Source: Blastocladiella emersonii ATCC 22665
Taxonomy: Eukaryota > Blastocladiomycota > Blastocladiomycetes > Blastocladiales > Blastocladiaceae
NCBI GenBank assembly: GCA_025594325.1
Contig: JANHCV010000013.1
Span: 992,001-1,056,000 of the forward strand
Length of the DNA: 64,000 bases
Direction: 5' to 3'
Positions 41,673 to 50,472 of the stretch are shown piece by piece. The position numbers and the translations under genes were made by a program. The first letter of the stretch is position 1. Every line of letters begins with the position of its first letter. The notes beneath the pieces are model-generated. The model did no database searches and was not told the origin of the DNA. It was given only the letters and a program-made list of their open reading frames with translations.

Positions 41673-43892
41673 ATGAACTCCTCAATCTCGCCCAAGGCCT
41701 ACAAGCAGCAGACTGGTTCAACGCGCCAGTACAGCCGCGAATACGACGCCCACATCTTTGTCAAGTCGCACCGCGAAAACATTGGTGTTATCCCTCAAAA
41801 CCTTGCCTTTCGTCGCGCTGACGAGGACGGCGATTGCTTCACCTATGGGATCATCTGCCAGTTCACCGACGCCGCGGGCAAGAAGAAGGATTACTTTAAG
41901 TACGTAAACCTGACCAACAAGAAGATCAGCAAGTGGGTCCGTGAAGGTCAAAACAAGCAACTCTGTGAGCTGTTCCGCGACGGTCAGCTGGTGAAGCTCT
42001 ACTTTGATTTCGACTTTGACAAAAAGGTTGATGGCGTGCTCCAGTACAAGACATTGAGTGAGATCCAGGACTGGATCATTGATCAATTTCCGCTTGCCAA
42101 TAAGAAGACCATGAACATTTCAGGATACACCACCAGCGAGAAGCATTCGTACCACATCATCGTGCCTGAGTACAAGTTCATCTACGACGCAGGCGCGGGG
42201 AACGGTGTCTGCCAGGCGCTTAGTGAACTCTGCACTGAAAACAAGGACTTTGGCGCCGACGAGTCAGTGTACTCAAAGCATCGCAACATGAAGATTATCG
42301 GCAACTCCAAGCCAGGAAAGCAAGTTCAGGCGTATATCAGTGGTAACACAGACCTGGCGCATCACATGATTCGACTCTACGTGGATGATTCTGCAACCAC
42401 GCTCACTGCAGCTGACATCAAACTTTCACCCGAGGCAAAGGCTGCAATGATCAAGGCCAAGGCTGCCCCCGGTAAGGTCACGAGCTACAAGTTTGAGAAG
42501 GTTGCCACAGCCAAGATCCCAGCGGACTTCAACTATTACACCGCAAGTAACGAAGAGAAGCTAAAAAACGTTGATGGCAGCGCGTTCAGTAACGCCATTT
42601 TCCGTGACGTCGCGTGGTGGTTCAAGTCAGTAGGCGGAAGCTTTGAGTTCTACTGGGGGTGGGCGTCGCAGTGGAAGGAGGATCACAAACTGGCCAAGTA
42701 CGAGTCACTCTGGGAGCGCGGCACAGGGACCAACCTCCGCGATACTGTGATCAAGCAGTGGTACGCCGCAAACCACATGCAGACAACCAACACGATCCCC
42801 TTTATTGCCCCTGAAGACATTCAGACAGTCGTGATCCACAACCGTTACCTCACCAGTGACGTCTTCAGCCTTGGGACGAAGTACACGATTCTGGGCACGA
42901 ACATGGAGACGTACAAAACTGGCGTGTGCGTAGAAGATATGGATAAGCTTCCTGAAGACGCACGAGTTATGTGGATGACGCCGTTCATTGGCCTGGCTCA
43001 GAACACTCGTGGGCGCCTTAATGGATCATTTGCGCTTTACACTCAGATCAAGAAAAAGTCGCAGCTGCAGGACGTGAAGCGCCTCATTATGAGCCCGCTG
43101 TCTCTGCATCACTTCCACAACCCCCAGCCTTACCATACTGTGTACATCGACGAGTGTGAATCGCTGCTAAAGATGTTCACGGCCGGGATCGCCAAGAAGA
43201 ACATTGAGCGGACCTTCCCTATGTTCTGCGACATCCTGCGAAATGCGCAGAAAGTAGTGTTCCTTGACGCGATCTGCACGCCAATTCTGTTGAACTTTAT
43301 CCGCGATCTCGTTGGTACAGACACGTGGAAAGACGAGGTCTCACAGGCGGTTATTGCAGATGAGCACAAGCAGGCGCCAATTAAGCTGCTCAAGTTTGTA
43401 GACAAGGTGGTCACTAAAACGATCACTGTCCTCTGCAAGAAGGGCGAGAAGCCAGCCCCCAAGCCATGCGCTCATGAGAAGTGCAACTACAAAGCGAGCT
43501 TTGGCGATTTCTGCGGCCGTCACAAACCCAAGGACGCTGTGGTACCCGCTAAGCCCACTAAAGCTATTGAACAACGCACCTCTGCTGTCACTCTTTTCCT
43601 CAACGACCTCACAGCCAGCGTCAAGGACGGTAAGAAGGTATTCTGTTTCTGCCCAATTAAGCGATCGGCCACAAACCTCCTTAGTGCAGACACACTTGCA
43701 GATTACCTGAAGGCGACTTGTGAGCTCAATGAAAACAACGTGCTCGTGTACACCTCGGAGAACCACGCACTGAAGGCAGATTTTGTACCGTATCAACGAA
43801 GTCTGGTCTCAGGCACACGTCAATGTGGTCATTGTGACTGTTGCAGGAGCTGTTGGGCTGTCCTACTCCGTGTCATGCGATGGCGTCTTTGA
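41673..43892 (+). CDS. AEP primase-SF2 helicase, N-terminal part (739 codons)
   Basis: The N-terminus carries archaeo-eukaryotic primase motifs: LYFDFDFD with the metal-binding D112/D114, SEKHSYHII (H158/H161) and a DESVYSKHRNMKIIG block (196-210), as in herpesvirus UL52-like primases. An origin-binding-protein-like SF2 helicase follows. The expected Walker A appears as MET-Y-KTG (411-417), with both usual glycines replaced. Motif Ia is WMTPFIGLAQNTRG and the Walker B/DExx is IDECES (492-497). A Cys/His cluster (CAHEKC...FCGRH) lies before the break. The true frame leaves this ORF near 43780, where helicase motif V/VI sequence continues in the ORF starting at 43783. The last about 35 codons of this ORF are therefore out-of-frame read. 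Confidence 0.8.
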   Translation: MNSSISPKAYKQQTGSTRQYSREYDAHIFVKSHRENIGVIPQNLAFRRADEDGDCFTYGIICQFTDAAGKKKDYFKYVNLTNKKISKWVREGQNKQLCELFRDGQLVKLYFDFDFDKKVDGVLQYKTLSEIQDWIIDQFPLANKKTMNISGYTTSEKHSYHIIVPEYKFIYDAGAGNGVCQALSELCTENKDFGADESVYSKHRNMKIIGNSKPGKQVQAYISGNTDLAHHMIRLYVDDSATTLTAADIKLSPEAKAAMIKAKAAPGKVTSYKFEKVATAKIPADFNYYTASNEEKLKNVDGSAFSNAIFRDVAWWFKSVGGSFEFYWGWASQWKEDHKLAKYESLWERGTGTNLRDTVIKQWYAANHMQTTNTIPFIAPEDIQTVVIHNRYLTSDVFSLGTKYTILGTNMETYKTGVCVEDMDKLPEDARVMWMTPFIGLAQNTRGRLNGSFALYTQIKKKSQLQDVKRLIMSPLSLHHFHNPQPYHTVYIDECESLLKMFTAGIAKKNIERTFPMFCDILRNAQKVVFLDAICTPILLNFIRDLVGTDTWKDEVSQAVIADEHKQAPIKLLKFVDKVVTKTITVLCKKGEKPAPKPCAHEKCNYKASFGDFCGRHKPKDAVVPAKPTKAIEQRTSAVTLFLNDLTASVKDGKKVFCFCPIKRSATNLLSADTLADYLKATCELNENNVLVYTSENHALKADFVPYQRSLVSGTRQCGHCDCCRSCWAVLLRVMRWRL

Positions 43893-45114
43893 CAAGTTCC
43901 TCAAGGATGCTCGCACTTTTGATCGCGTGTACTGTGTTGTCGACGAGTTTTGCTCCACGCGTAACAGTCTACAGTCGCTCCGTCGTATTCGCCGCCCCGC
44001 TGATACAGACATCCGCATCGTCTTCACGGATTCTCGTTCCAAGCAAATCGCTGACCAGTTTAGCGAGCGCGCCCACGTCTTCCCTGCTGACCACACGTAC
44101 GCGAACCTTTTCGAAACCCTGAAGCATGACGTCCGAGTTGAAGAGCGCACACAACGAGGATCGGAGGGTCAACTGTTTCGCGAGTGGGCGGACAAGCTGG
44201 GTTTTGTGATTGTGGATTACGAGTCTGACGCAGCACCGCTCAAACGCGTCAAGTTTGAGCTCTCGTACGAGTACAAGAACATCCCAACACCATCAGACGA
44301 ACGCATCAAGGAAATGTCAAAGAACCTGGATCTTATCACTGCATCAGAGGGTTTGTACATTGAGAAGCGTCGTATTGATGGCAAGTACGCGCACCTCACA
44401 CCAGAGACGCGCGAATTCATTTTCAACAAGAAGCTGACAAAGCAGCTTGACATTGCGACAGCAGATCACATCCATGAGTTTGATGCCGACGCAAGCAGCG
44501 ATCACGCAAAGACTTTTATTCTGCAGCAGGTCCATGAGGCACTGGGCATCAAGCCGTTCCAGGACATCTCAACCCTGGTCATGCCAGAAATTCCCGGCAA
44601 CGTATCATCAACTATCACTGGACTGGCTAACAGCGTCTTCAACACGCGTCGATCCAAGATGAGCATCAGTTACATCGTCACACTGCTTAACTCAATTTAC
44701 GGCGTTGACGTGTACGTGCCCATGATCAACGCAAAGGGCGATACGATGAAGCACTCCACGACCCGCCTGACCATGTTTACACTCTCCAAGTTCGGAAAAT
44801 GCCTTGCTGAAGCGTACAGCCAATACGTTGCTGGAGAGCGTCGCGGAATTGAGTTTGAGATGCCAGCACCAAAGTCACCTGAATCGACTGCAGCCACTTC
44901 ATTGACCAACATTGTTGACACGCAGGCAAAGGCGCGCAAACCCGAGCCTCTCATTGAGCAGTCCCGTCAAACCACGCTTCCGTACAAGACCGCAAAGCAG
45001 CAGAAGATGGAACTAACAGCATTTGTGGGTGCTCTTGTTGGAGTACTGCGCGGACGTAAGTGTATGGAGAACGCGATCGCACCCTTTGTTCAAGGCATCG
45101 CAGTCTCCAGCTGA
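43783..45114 (+). CDS. Primase-helicase C-terminal part, frame-shifted from the preceding ORF
   Basis: Begins with INEVWSQAHVNVVIVTVAGA and GLSYSV, the helicase segment expected directly after ...ENHALKADF in the preceding ORF. It is displaced by one base at about 43775-43790. The arginine-finger motif VI is QSLRRIRR (Q64-R71), followed by DIRIVFTD. The last about 250 residues form a helical C-terminal domain of unknown role. Overlap of 110 bp with no plausible intron. Either a one-base indel inactivated the gene, or a programmed frameshift makes a protein of about 1140 residues, or the assembly has an error. No independent ribosome start is evident for the ATG at 43783. Confidence 0.75.
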   Translation: MYRINEVWSQAHVNVVIVTVAGAVGLSYSVSCDGVFDKFLKDARTFDRVYCVVDEFCSTRNSLQSLRRIRRPADTDIRIVFTDSRSKQIADQFSERAHVFPADHTYANLFETLKHDVRVEERTQRGSEGQLFREWADKLGFVIVDYESDAAPLKRVKFELSYEYKNIPTPSDERIKEMSKNLDLITASEGLYIEKRRIDGKYAHLTPETREFIFNKKLTKQLDIATADHIHEFDADASSDHAKTFILQQVHEALGIKPFQDISTLVMPEIPGNVSSTITGLANSVFNTRRSKMSISYIVTLLNSIYGVDVYVPMINAKGDTMKHSTTRLTMFTLSKFGKCLAEAYSQYVAGERRGIEFEMPAPKSPESTAATSLTNIVDTQAKARKPEPLIEQSRQTTLPYKTAKQQKMELTAFVGALVGVLRGRKCMENAIAPFVQGIAVSS

Positions 45115-45240
45115 GTTTTAGATTTAAGTACGGCGAACCATAGTAGATCAGAGTCAAGATTCGTCTTGGCACCATTCAAACGCAAACGCACCAAACGCAA
45201 TCTTAAATTAAATACTCTGATCATAGTATAGTATCCGACA
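45115..45240 (+). promoter_or_regulatory. Second putative early promoter module
   Basis: Block order as at 41563-41672 (TTAAGTACGGCG, TAGATCA, AAACGCACCAAACGCA, AAATTAAATAC), directly before the tyrosine recombinase gene. Confidence 0.55.
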
Positions 45241-46767
45241 ATGAACGCCTCAGTTGCCACCGCTCTTGCCAACGCCCTGACCAAGGTCATGAACCAGCTC
45301 ACTACCATTACCACCGAAGTCTCAGTACTTCGCAAGGAGAACGCCGAGATGCGCGAGACAATCAATGCCATGCAGAACTCAATGAGTTACATGAGCACCT
45401 TTACAGAGGCGTTCCATACGTCTCTCAGCGAGGGTATCATCGAAAACACTGTCAGCAAGATGCTTAATGAGGCACTGACTCCAGTCAAGGGCGAGATTGC
45501 AGATCTCATCCAGTTTAACGTGATGACGCGCCACCACCACAGTCGCAAGCCTCAGATCAGCATCACCGACCTTGAACTTGGTGCATCTACTCCACTTCCT
45601 GAGCCTAAGCTATCTGAAAACAAATTCCTCGGCCTTTCAGGACCTAAGCGACAGCGTAAGGCTGTGATCAAGTCGGTTCAGGAGCTGGTTGAGGAACAGG
45701 TTGAGGAGCCGGTTGAGACCGTGATTGCAACGATCGAAATCCCTGAGGAAGTCGCCACAGAGCCATCTGTAGAGGAATTGAAAGCGGACCAAGAGTCCTG
45801 CAACATTGATGAGAATGGCCCCGAATTTGTCTTTGAGGACGTGATTAACGATTACGTTGACAACAAAAACAAACAAGGCGGATCACGTAACACTCAGACC
45901 ACCCGCCTTCAGATGCGTCAATGGTTCAAGGGCAATCAGTGCGTGGTGTACCATGAGCGCAAGCAGGTCAGTGTGTATGGTATGGACGCCGTGGAGCACT
46001 ACAGCACCGTCTTTGATGGACTCCCATCCAAAAAGCTGCAGAGTATCGCGGCATGCCTTAACGATGTAAAGCAGGCAGGCGTGCGATTCCGTAATGTGGA
46101 TATTGTAAAGATGCACGCAGCTGCACATGGCACTCGTGTTAATCGCGATAAGGTCCGTGTGATTGAGATGGCTCAGGAACCCCTCACAGTCACGTTTGAC
46201 CAGTGCAAGGCGTGGGCTGAGTCAGTCCCATTTGACAGCGAGCTTGATGATGCAACACTTGCTGTGATGATCAACGCCGCATCAGGCCTGCGCTGTGATC
46301 CAGTGTTCCTTACAACCTACAAGTCTGAAGAAGACTACCCGCACCTTGTTTTTGATGACGATATGAACGTGTTCCTCCAAGGTCGCATCATGTCAAAGGA
46401 GGAGGTGGCCAAGGCTAAGAACTACCGTATCAACATTCAACTGGATGAGGCTTTCGCAATGACGATTGTCCATAATGTAGAATTGCGCAAGGCTCGCGGC
46501 GATGGGTTTGTGTTTGGCAACCTGGTGGATGTCAACGATAAGGACAAGACACTGGACCGCTACAGCAAACTTGTCATTGCTGGAACAGCCAAGATCCCAG
46601 CTCTCAAGGGCGCAACAGTGAAGAGTTTCCGTAAGGCATGCGCGACTCGCGACACTGAACTGTACAGCACAAACCAGATCTCAACGGAGGAGTACACCGC
46701 CCGATTCCACGCTCGTGGCCATTCCGTTGACGTACTCGATCACTACTACCGCCCAGCTCAACAATAA
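45241..46767 (+). CDS. Tyrosine recombinase (integrase/resolvase type), 508 aa
   Basis: The C-terminal third carries the tyrosine-recombinase layout. SGLRCDPVFL has the first arginine (R351). KSFRKACATR stands where HxxR is expected (K461, R464). RGHSVDVLDHYYRP has the second histidine (H494) and the nucleophile (Y502 or Y503). The first catalytic histidine is thus lysine, a replacement seen in some subfamilies. The N-terminus has a coiled coil (SVLRKENAEMRETINAMQNS) and an acidic linker before a probable core-binding domain (about residues 215-320). Likely roles are site-specific integration, resolution of replication products or processing of the palindromic ends. Preceded by an early-type promoter and followed 18 bp later by the DDE integrase. 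Confidence 0.8.
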   Translation: MNASVATALANALTKVMNQLTTITTEVSVLRKENAEMRETINAMQNSMSYMSTFTEAFHTSLSEGIIENTVSKMLNEALTPVKGEIADLIQFNVMTRHHHSRKPQISITDLELGASTPLPEPKLSENKFLGLSGPKRQRKAVIKSVQELVEEQVEEPVETVIATIEIPEEVATEPSVEELKADQESCNIDENGPEFVFEDVINDYVDNKNKQGGSRNTQTTRLQMRQWFKGNQCVVYHERKQVSVYGMDAVEHYSTVFDGLPSKKLQSIAACLNDVKQAGVRFRNVDIVKMHAAAHGTRVNRDKVRVIEMAQEPLTVTFDQCKAWAESVPFDSELDDATLAVMINAASGLRCDPVFLTTYKSEEDYPHLVFDDDMNVFLQGRIMSKEEVAKAKNYRINIQLDEAFAMTIVHNVELRKARGDGFVFGNLVDVNDKDKTLDRYSKLVIAGTAKIPALKGATVKSFRKACATRDTELYSTNQISTEEYTARFHARGHSVDVLDHYYRPAQQ

Positions 46768-46785
46768 TTTCTCAGAGAATAGTAA

Positions 46786-47913
46786 ATGCCAACAGAAAAG
46801 TACCCACACGAGCAGCCACTGACTGAGGATCAGGAGAAGTTTCTGCAAACGCTGTACTACACAAAGTACCCTGGAACTGGTTATAAGGGGCTGTTTGAAG
46901 CAGCTCAACGTGAGCGACCGTCGCAGATGGCGCATCTGTACCGCGCGCAGGTTGATGCATGGCTTAAGAAACAAACTACGTATCAGCTTTACAAACAAGC
47001 ACCTAAACGCGTAGATATCAGACGCACCACAGCGACATCGCCTGGCAAGGTCTTCCAGATCGATCTCTTGGACTTTGGAGGAGAGAACCGCCAGTTTAAA
47101 TCATTCCGTTACGTGATGGTCATGATTGATGTTGCAACGCGTCGCATTCACCTTGCAGCACTTAAAGCAAAAACCGCCGGCTCTTGCTTGAACGCGTTCA
47201 AAGCCATTGTTGCCAAGTACAGCTACTCCAAGCTGGTCATTCACTGTGACAATGGTACAGAATTCAACTCAATAGAGCAACTTCCAAACGTGACAATGGT
47301 GCGTGGCCGTGCAGGATCACCGTATGGACAAGGCATGGTTGAGTCTAAGAACAAAGAGGTACGACGCCACCTCAACATGTGGATGGATGGCACAGGATCC
47401 AAGAATTGGCCAAGTCATTTGCAGCAGTGTGAAGACTCAATCAACAGTCTAACAAAGCGAACCACTGGGCTGTCGCCTGACGAGCTTCATCAAATGTCAG
47501 CAAGTGATGCAAAGGCACACCTTGAAGAGGTTAAGGCACGGAACACAAAACCAGGAGACGTTGGTGACGGCTTACTCAAAGTCGGGACCAAAGTTCGAAC
47601 CAAGGTGCAGTTTAAAAGTGATCTTGACAAAAAGAACAGTAAACTATGGTCTACAGAAGTTTATGAGATCACTGAGGTGCGGAAACCTACTGGCATATCG
47701 ACCGCCAGCTACAAAGTAAATGGCGTTTCGCGATTCTGGAGTCGAAGCGAGCTCCAAGTGATCACTGACACGCAGACGTACACACCTCCGCCCCGCGATC
47801 AGCAAAATCCATTACCAGTCGTCCGGCGAACCTATCAACCGCCTAATCGCCGTGCGCCTTCGACTCGAGTGAGGCGAGTTCCAATCAAATACGCAAACGC
47901 AATCCTATATTAA
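46786..47913 (+). CDS. Polinton-type DDE (rve) integrase, 375 aa
   Basis: Retroviral-integrase fold: FQIDLLDFGG (D93), IHCDNGTEF (D155) and YGQGMVESKNKEVRRH (E186). The C-terminus (VRTKVQF...LWSTEVYEITEV...YKV...FWSRSELQVI) resembles the chromo/SH3-like tail of Polinton and LTR-retrotransposon integrases. It would join the viral ends to host DNA; the 5-bp ATCAT duplication fits such an enzyme (classical Polintons usually give 6 bp). The start at 46786 follows AGAATAGTAA directly. All three catalytic acidic residues are present, so it may be active. Confidence 0.88.
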   Translation: MPTEKYPHEQPLTEDQEKFLQTLYYTKYPGTGYKGLFEAAQRERPSQMAHLYRAQVDAWLKKQTTYQLYKQAPKRVDIRRTTATSPGKVFQIDLLDFGGENRQFKSFRYVMVMIDVATRRIHLAALKAKTAGSCLNAFKAIVAKYSYSKLVIHCDNGTEFNSIEQLPNVTMVRGRAGSPYGQGMVESKNKEVRRHLNMWMDGTGSKNWPSHLQQCEDSINSLTKRTTGLSPDELHQMSASDAKAHLEEVKARNTKPGDVGDGLLKVGTKVRTKVQFKSDLDKKNSKLWSTEVYEITEVRKPTGISTASYKVNGVSRFWSRSELQVITDTQTYTPPPRDQQNPLPVVRRTYQPPNRRAPSTRVRRVPIKYANAILY

Positions 47914-50126
47914 CGAAGGAGGAACAGGTTAATCGTGTAGTGAACGGACTGAGTCAGGGTTCCGCTGAGGTTGTTGCACATCCAGAGACAGCAGTACTGT
48001 TTGCCAGCCTCAAGGTACACTGCGCCGCTCCCGCACATGTATTGGCTGCTTGTGAACTTTGCAATGTTTACCGTTTGCCAGAATACTGAATCTTTCCCTG
48101 CCGGCATGCTGTCAGTTACGTTGAAGATGGATTGCGTGGCCGTGTGTTCAGGTACTGTTGATCCAACAGTGTACCAGTTGAACATGGAAACCATGTACCA
48201 GCCGCTCGTCGACACCGTCCATTGTCCATTTGCAGCACCTGCTGCGAGCAAGGATCCAATAGATGAGTTGACGATTGTTGCCTGTGAGTTTGCACCATTG
48301 ACGTACGCGTACGAACCGTTACTAAAAGAAATCGAGTTACTGTTGATTAGCAGCTGACCATATTTGATTGACGGACCGCTGACCGCAGCCACCGCAGTAT
48401 CCACGTAAGACTTGTTGGTCAAATGGTTTGACAAAGTGGGTGCTGTTGACGCAGAAACTGTTCCAGTCACATCAAGGTTACCAGTAAACTTTGATGCGCC
48501 AGTCACTGCGAACTTGTAGCTGAAATCAGGTTGCTGACCAATGCCGATCGAGTTGCCTGCGTTTGGACACACTGACACGCCGTTCGCGTCCGCTGAGCTG
48601 ATGTGCAGTACTTTGGTGACGGGATCGCAGAAGAGGTTGTTCACGCGGACCCCATTTACCTGCCAATCGATATAACTACCAGAAGTGGCTCCGCTGTTGA
48701 GTTTGATGAAAGGCGATGCTGACGTGTTGGTGAAACTGACGCCTGGAGTAGTCAGCGTACCAGACAGAGTGCACGACTTGTCAGCTGCTGTGAGAGTGAG
48801 CAGTGCGTTCTGGTTGTGGCAGCCAATCACGAAATTGCGATCGCCAACACCCCATGAGTTTAAGCCCATGACCCAAACATCGCCAGTTGTAGTCACTGTA
48901 CCTGCTGCGTTGCGATAGAACGCGGTGCCACACTCGCCGCCGTCAGTGGTATTGTAAACGCGTAGAGATCCACCGTTCGTTGATGCTTTGACATTGCACA
49001 GCCCGTTGACAGTTGTTGCTCCGCCCACATTCAGTGACTTGCTTACCCCAACACCCCCGGCCACTGTCAGCGCGCCATTGGTAGATGATGTTGAATCTGT
49101 GGTGTTACTGACTGCAATGACGTTTGAAGGGACCCACTGCGACACACCGGCGATCGCAGAGTTGAGTTGGCCAAGGGTTACTACGTGCGAGCTCACTGTG
49201 CCGTTGGCCGCGGTCAATGTACCTGAAACCGTTGCTGATCCACCCACGCTGAGCCCTTTCGCAATACCAAGTCCGCCAGACAACGTCAACGCGCCAGTTA
49301 CTGAGCTGACTGTATCAGTCGTGTTGCTGAAGGCCCATGCGTTGCTGAGCGGCAGAGCAGATTGCGAGAGCGTGCCAGTGAGCTTACTTGCTGAAACTCC
49401 AGTGATGAGAGCGTCGCTGACCGACACGCCAGTGACCTTTGACCATCCGATCCCAGTGATTTTTGCGTCAGTAACTGAGCCATCGCCGATCGCCGTTGCA
49501 GGGATTGTGCCAGTGATTTTGCTGCCACTGACTGTAAGGACGGACGTGTCAGGAACCCTGAGCAGGCCGCTTGGGATTGCACCTGTCAGCTTGCTGCTAT
49601 CCACGGAGATCAATCGCGAACTGGCTATGGTGCTGTCAGCAAAGGCCGTCGCGGCGAGCGTGCCAGTGAGCTTGGTAGTTGGGACTGTGGTCAAAGCGGT
49701 ACTTGGGATGGTGTTGTCGGCGATTACCGCGCCTGACAGTGACGTGACTTTGCTGCTTACGTCTGGAATTGCACTTAGACCAAGCGTCCCTGCAATCTTG
49801 CTGCCGTCAATGCCAGAAGACAAGTGACTGTTGTTGATCGCGCCTGACTTGATTGTGAGGGACGAATCCACCGTTGCAAACACTGTTGGATCTGCCTTGA
49901 GCGACACGTTGTTGGATACGATTTGCAGCGGGGCTGTGGTCGTGATGGAGGGTGCAACTCCAGCAACAACGTCAGCGACCTTTTGATCCACGTAACCCTT
50001 CGTTGCGGCTTGCGATGCGCTTGTAGGCATGACCAAATTGAGTTGAGTGATGATGGCGTCAAGATCTTCGTTACTGAATGACTGCGAGCCGCTCTGTCTC
50101 GTTTCGTTGAAGATATTCATCGACAT
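47910..50126 (-). CDS. Fibre/attachment-like protein with C1q/TNF-like head, 738 aa
   Basis: The N-terminal about 60 residues include ATKGYVDQKVADV, a unit common at the base of phage and algal-virus fibres. A long repetitive shaft follows (SKITGTIPATAIGDG, SKLTGTLSQSAL, and two blocks like TNGALTVAGGVGVSKSLNVG), typical of beta-solenoid or trimeric fibres. The last about 130 residues (GQWTVSTSGWYMVSMFN, AVYLEAGKQYCCLW, TINLFLLR) have the C1q/TNF jelly-roll pattern of a receptor-binding head. It is read opposite to the neighbouring virion genes and shares their stop/start boundaries closely (4-bp overlap with the integrase end). Role in host attachment is inferred. Confidence 0.75.
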   Translation of the reverse strand: MSMNIFNETRQSGSQSFSNEDLDAIITQLNLVMPTSASQAATKGYVDQKVADVVAGVAPSITTTAPLQIVSNNVSLKADPTVFATVDSSLTIKSGAINNSHLSSGIDGSKIAGTLGLSAIPDVSSKVTSLSGAVIADNTIPSTALTTVPTTKLTGTLAATAFADSTIASSRLISVDSSKLTGAIPSGLLRVPDTSVLTVSGSKITGTIPATAIGDGSVTDAKITGIGWSKVTGVSVSDALITGVSASKLTGTLSQSALPLSNAWAFSNTTDTVSSVTGALTLSGGLGIAKGLSVGGSATVSGTLTAANGTVSSHVVTLGQLNSAIAGVSQWVPSNVIAVSNTTDSTSSTNGALTVAGGVGVSKSLNVGGATTVNGLCNVKASTNGGSLRVYNTTDGGECGTAFYRNAAGTVTTTGDVWVMGLNSWGVGDRNFVIGCHNQNALLTLTAADKSCTLSGTLTTPGVSFTNTSASPFIKLNSGATSGSYIDWQVNGVRVNNLFCDPVTKVLHISSADANGVSVCPNAGNSIGIGQQPDFSYKFAVTGASKFTGNLDVTGTVSASTAPTLSNHLTNKSYVDTAVAAVSGPSIKYGQLLINSNSISFSNGSYAYVNGANSQATIVNSSIGSLLAAGAANGQWTVSTSGWYMVSMFNWYTVGSTVPEHTATQSIFNVTDSMPAGKDSVFWQTVNIAKFTSSQYMCGSGAVYLEAGKQYCCLWMCNNLSGTLTQSVHYTINLFLLR

Positions 50127-50145
50127 TTTTTTATGTTACCATATG
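50126..50145 (+). promoter_or_regulatory. Late-type T-run before the 109-aa gene
   Basis: Seven T (50126-50132), ten bases, then ATG at 50143. It shares its first base with the start codon of the divergent fibre gene. Confidence 0.45.
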
Positions 50146-50472
50146 CTAAGAAATAAACTGGACAAGTTCAAGCTTGCAACCCTTGACTTTGACGATCAGT
50201 ACCGTCTGCTCACTGGCACTCTGGAGCCGCCATACGCGTGGGCTGTCAAGTCGCAAGCGAAGAAACAGAAATGGATCAACCGCACTTTGAAGCGACGCGG
50301 ACTTTGGCTTGCGCACAACCATGAAGGAGATCGCGCTGCAGCTCAGCGAATGCGCATGAAAGTCGAACTCGTGCGCCGCGAACGCGAACGCATGTCCAAT
50401 ATTTATGCACAACTTGGATTGCGCAAGAACATCAGTGGGAAAACGACGCAATTGCACGAATCACTGATGTAA
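50143..50472 (+). CDS. Small basic protein of unknown function, 109 aa
   Basis: Start chosen at 50143 (MLRNKLDKFKLATLDFDD), because the longer frame upstream overlaps the fibre gene. Very lysine/arginine-rich and helical (KSQAKKQKWINRTLKRRG, RMRMKVELVRRERERM), so DNA binding or virion-core packing is plausible but unproven. First gene of the rightward virion cluster. Confidence 0.6.
   Translation: MLRNKLDKFKLATLDFDDQYRLLTGTLEPPYAWAVKSQAKKQKWINRTLKRRGLWLAHNHEGDRAAAQRMRMKVELVRRERERMSNIYAQLGLRKNISGKTTQLHESLM

Noticed and set aside
43780-43892. Intron explanation for the primase-helicase break
   Set aside because: No GT...AG pair restores the frame without deleting conserved helicase sequence; other viral genes lack introns.
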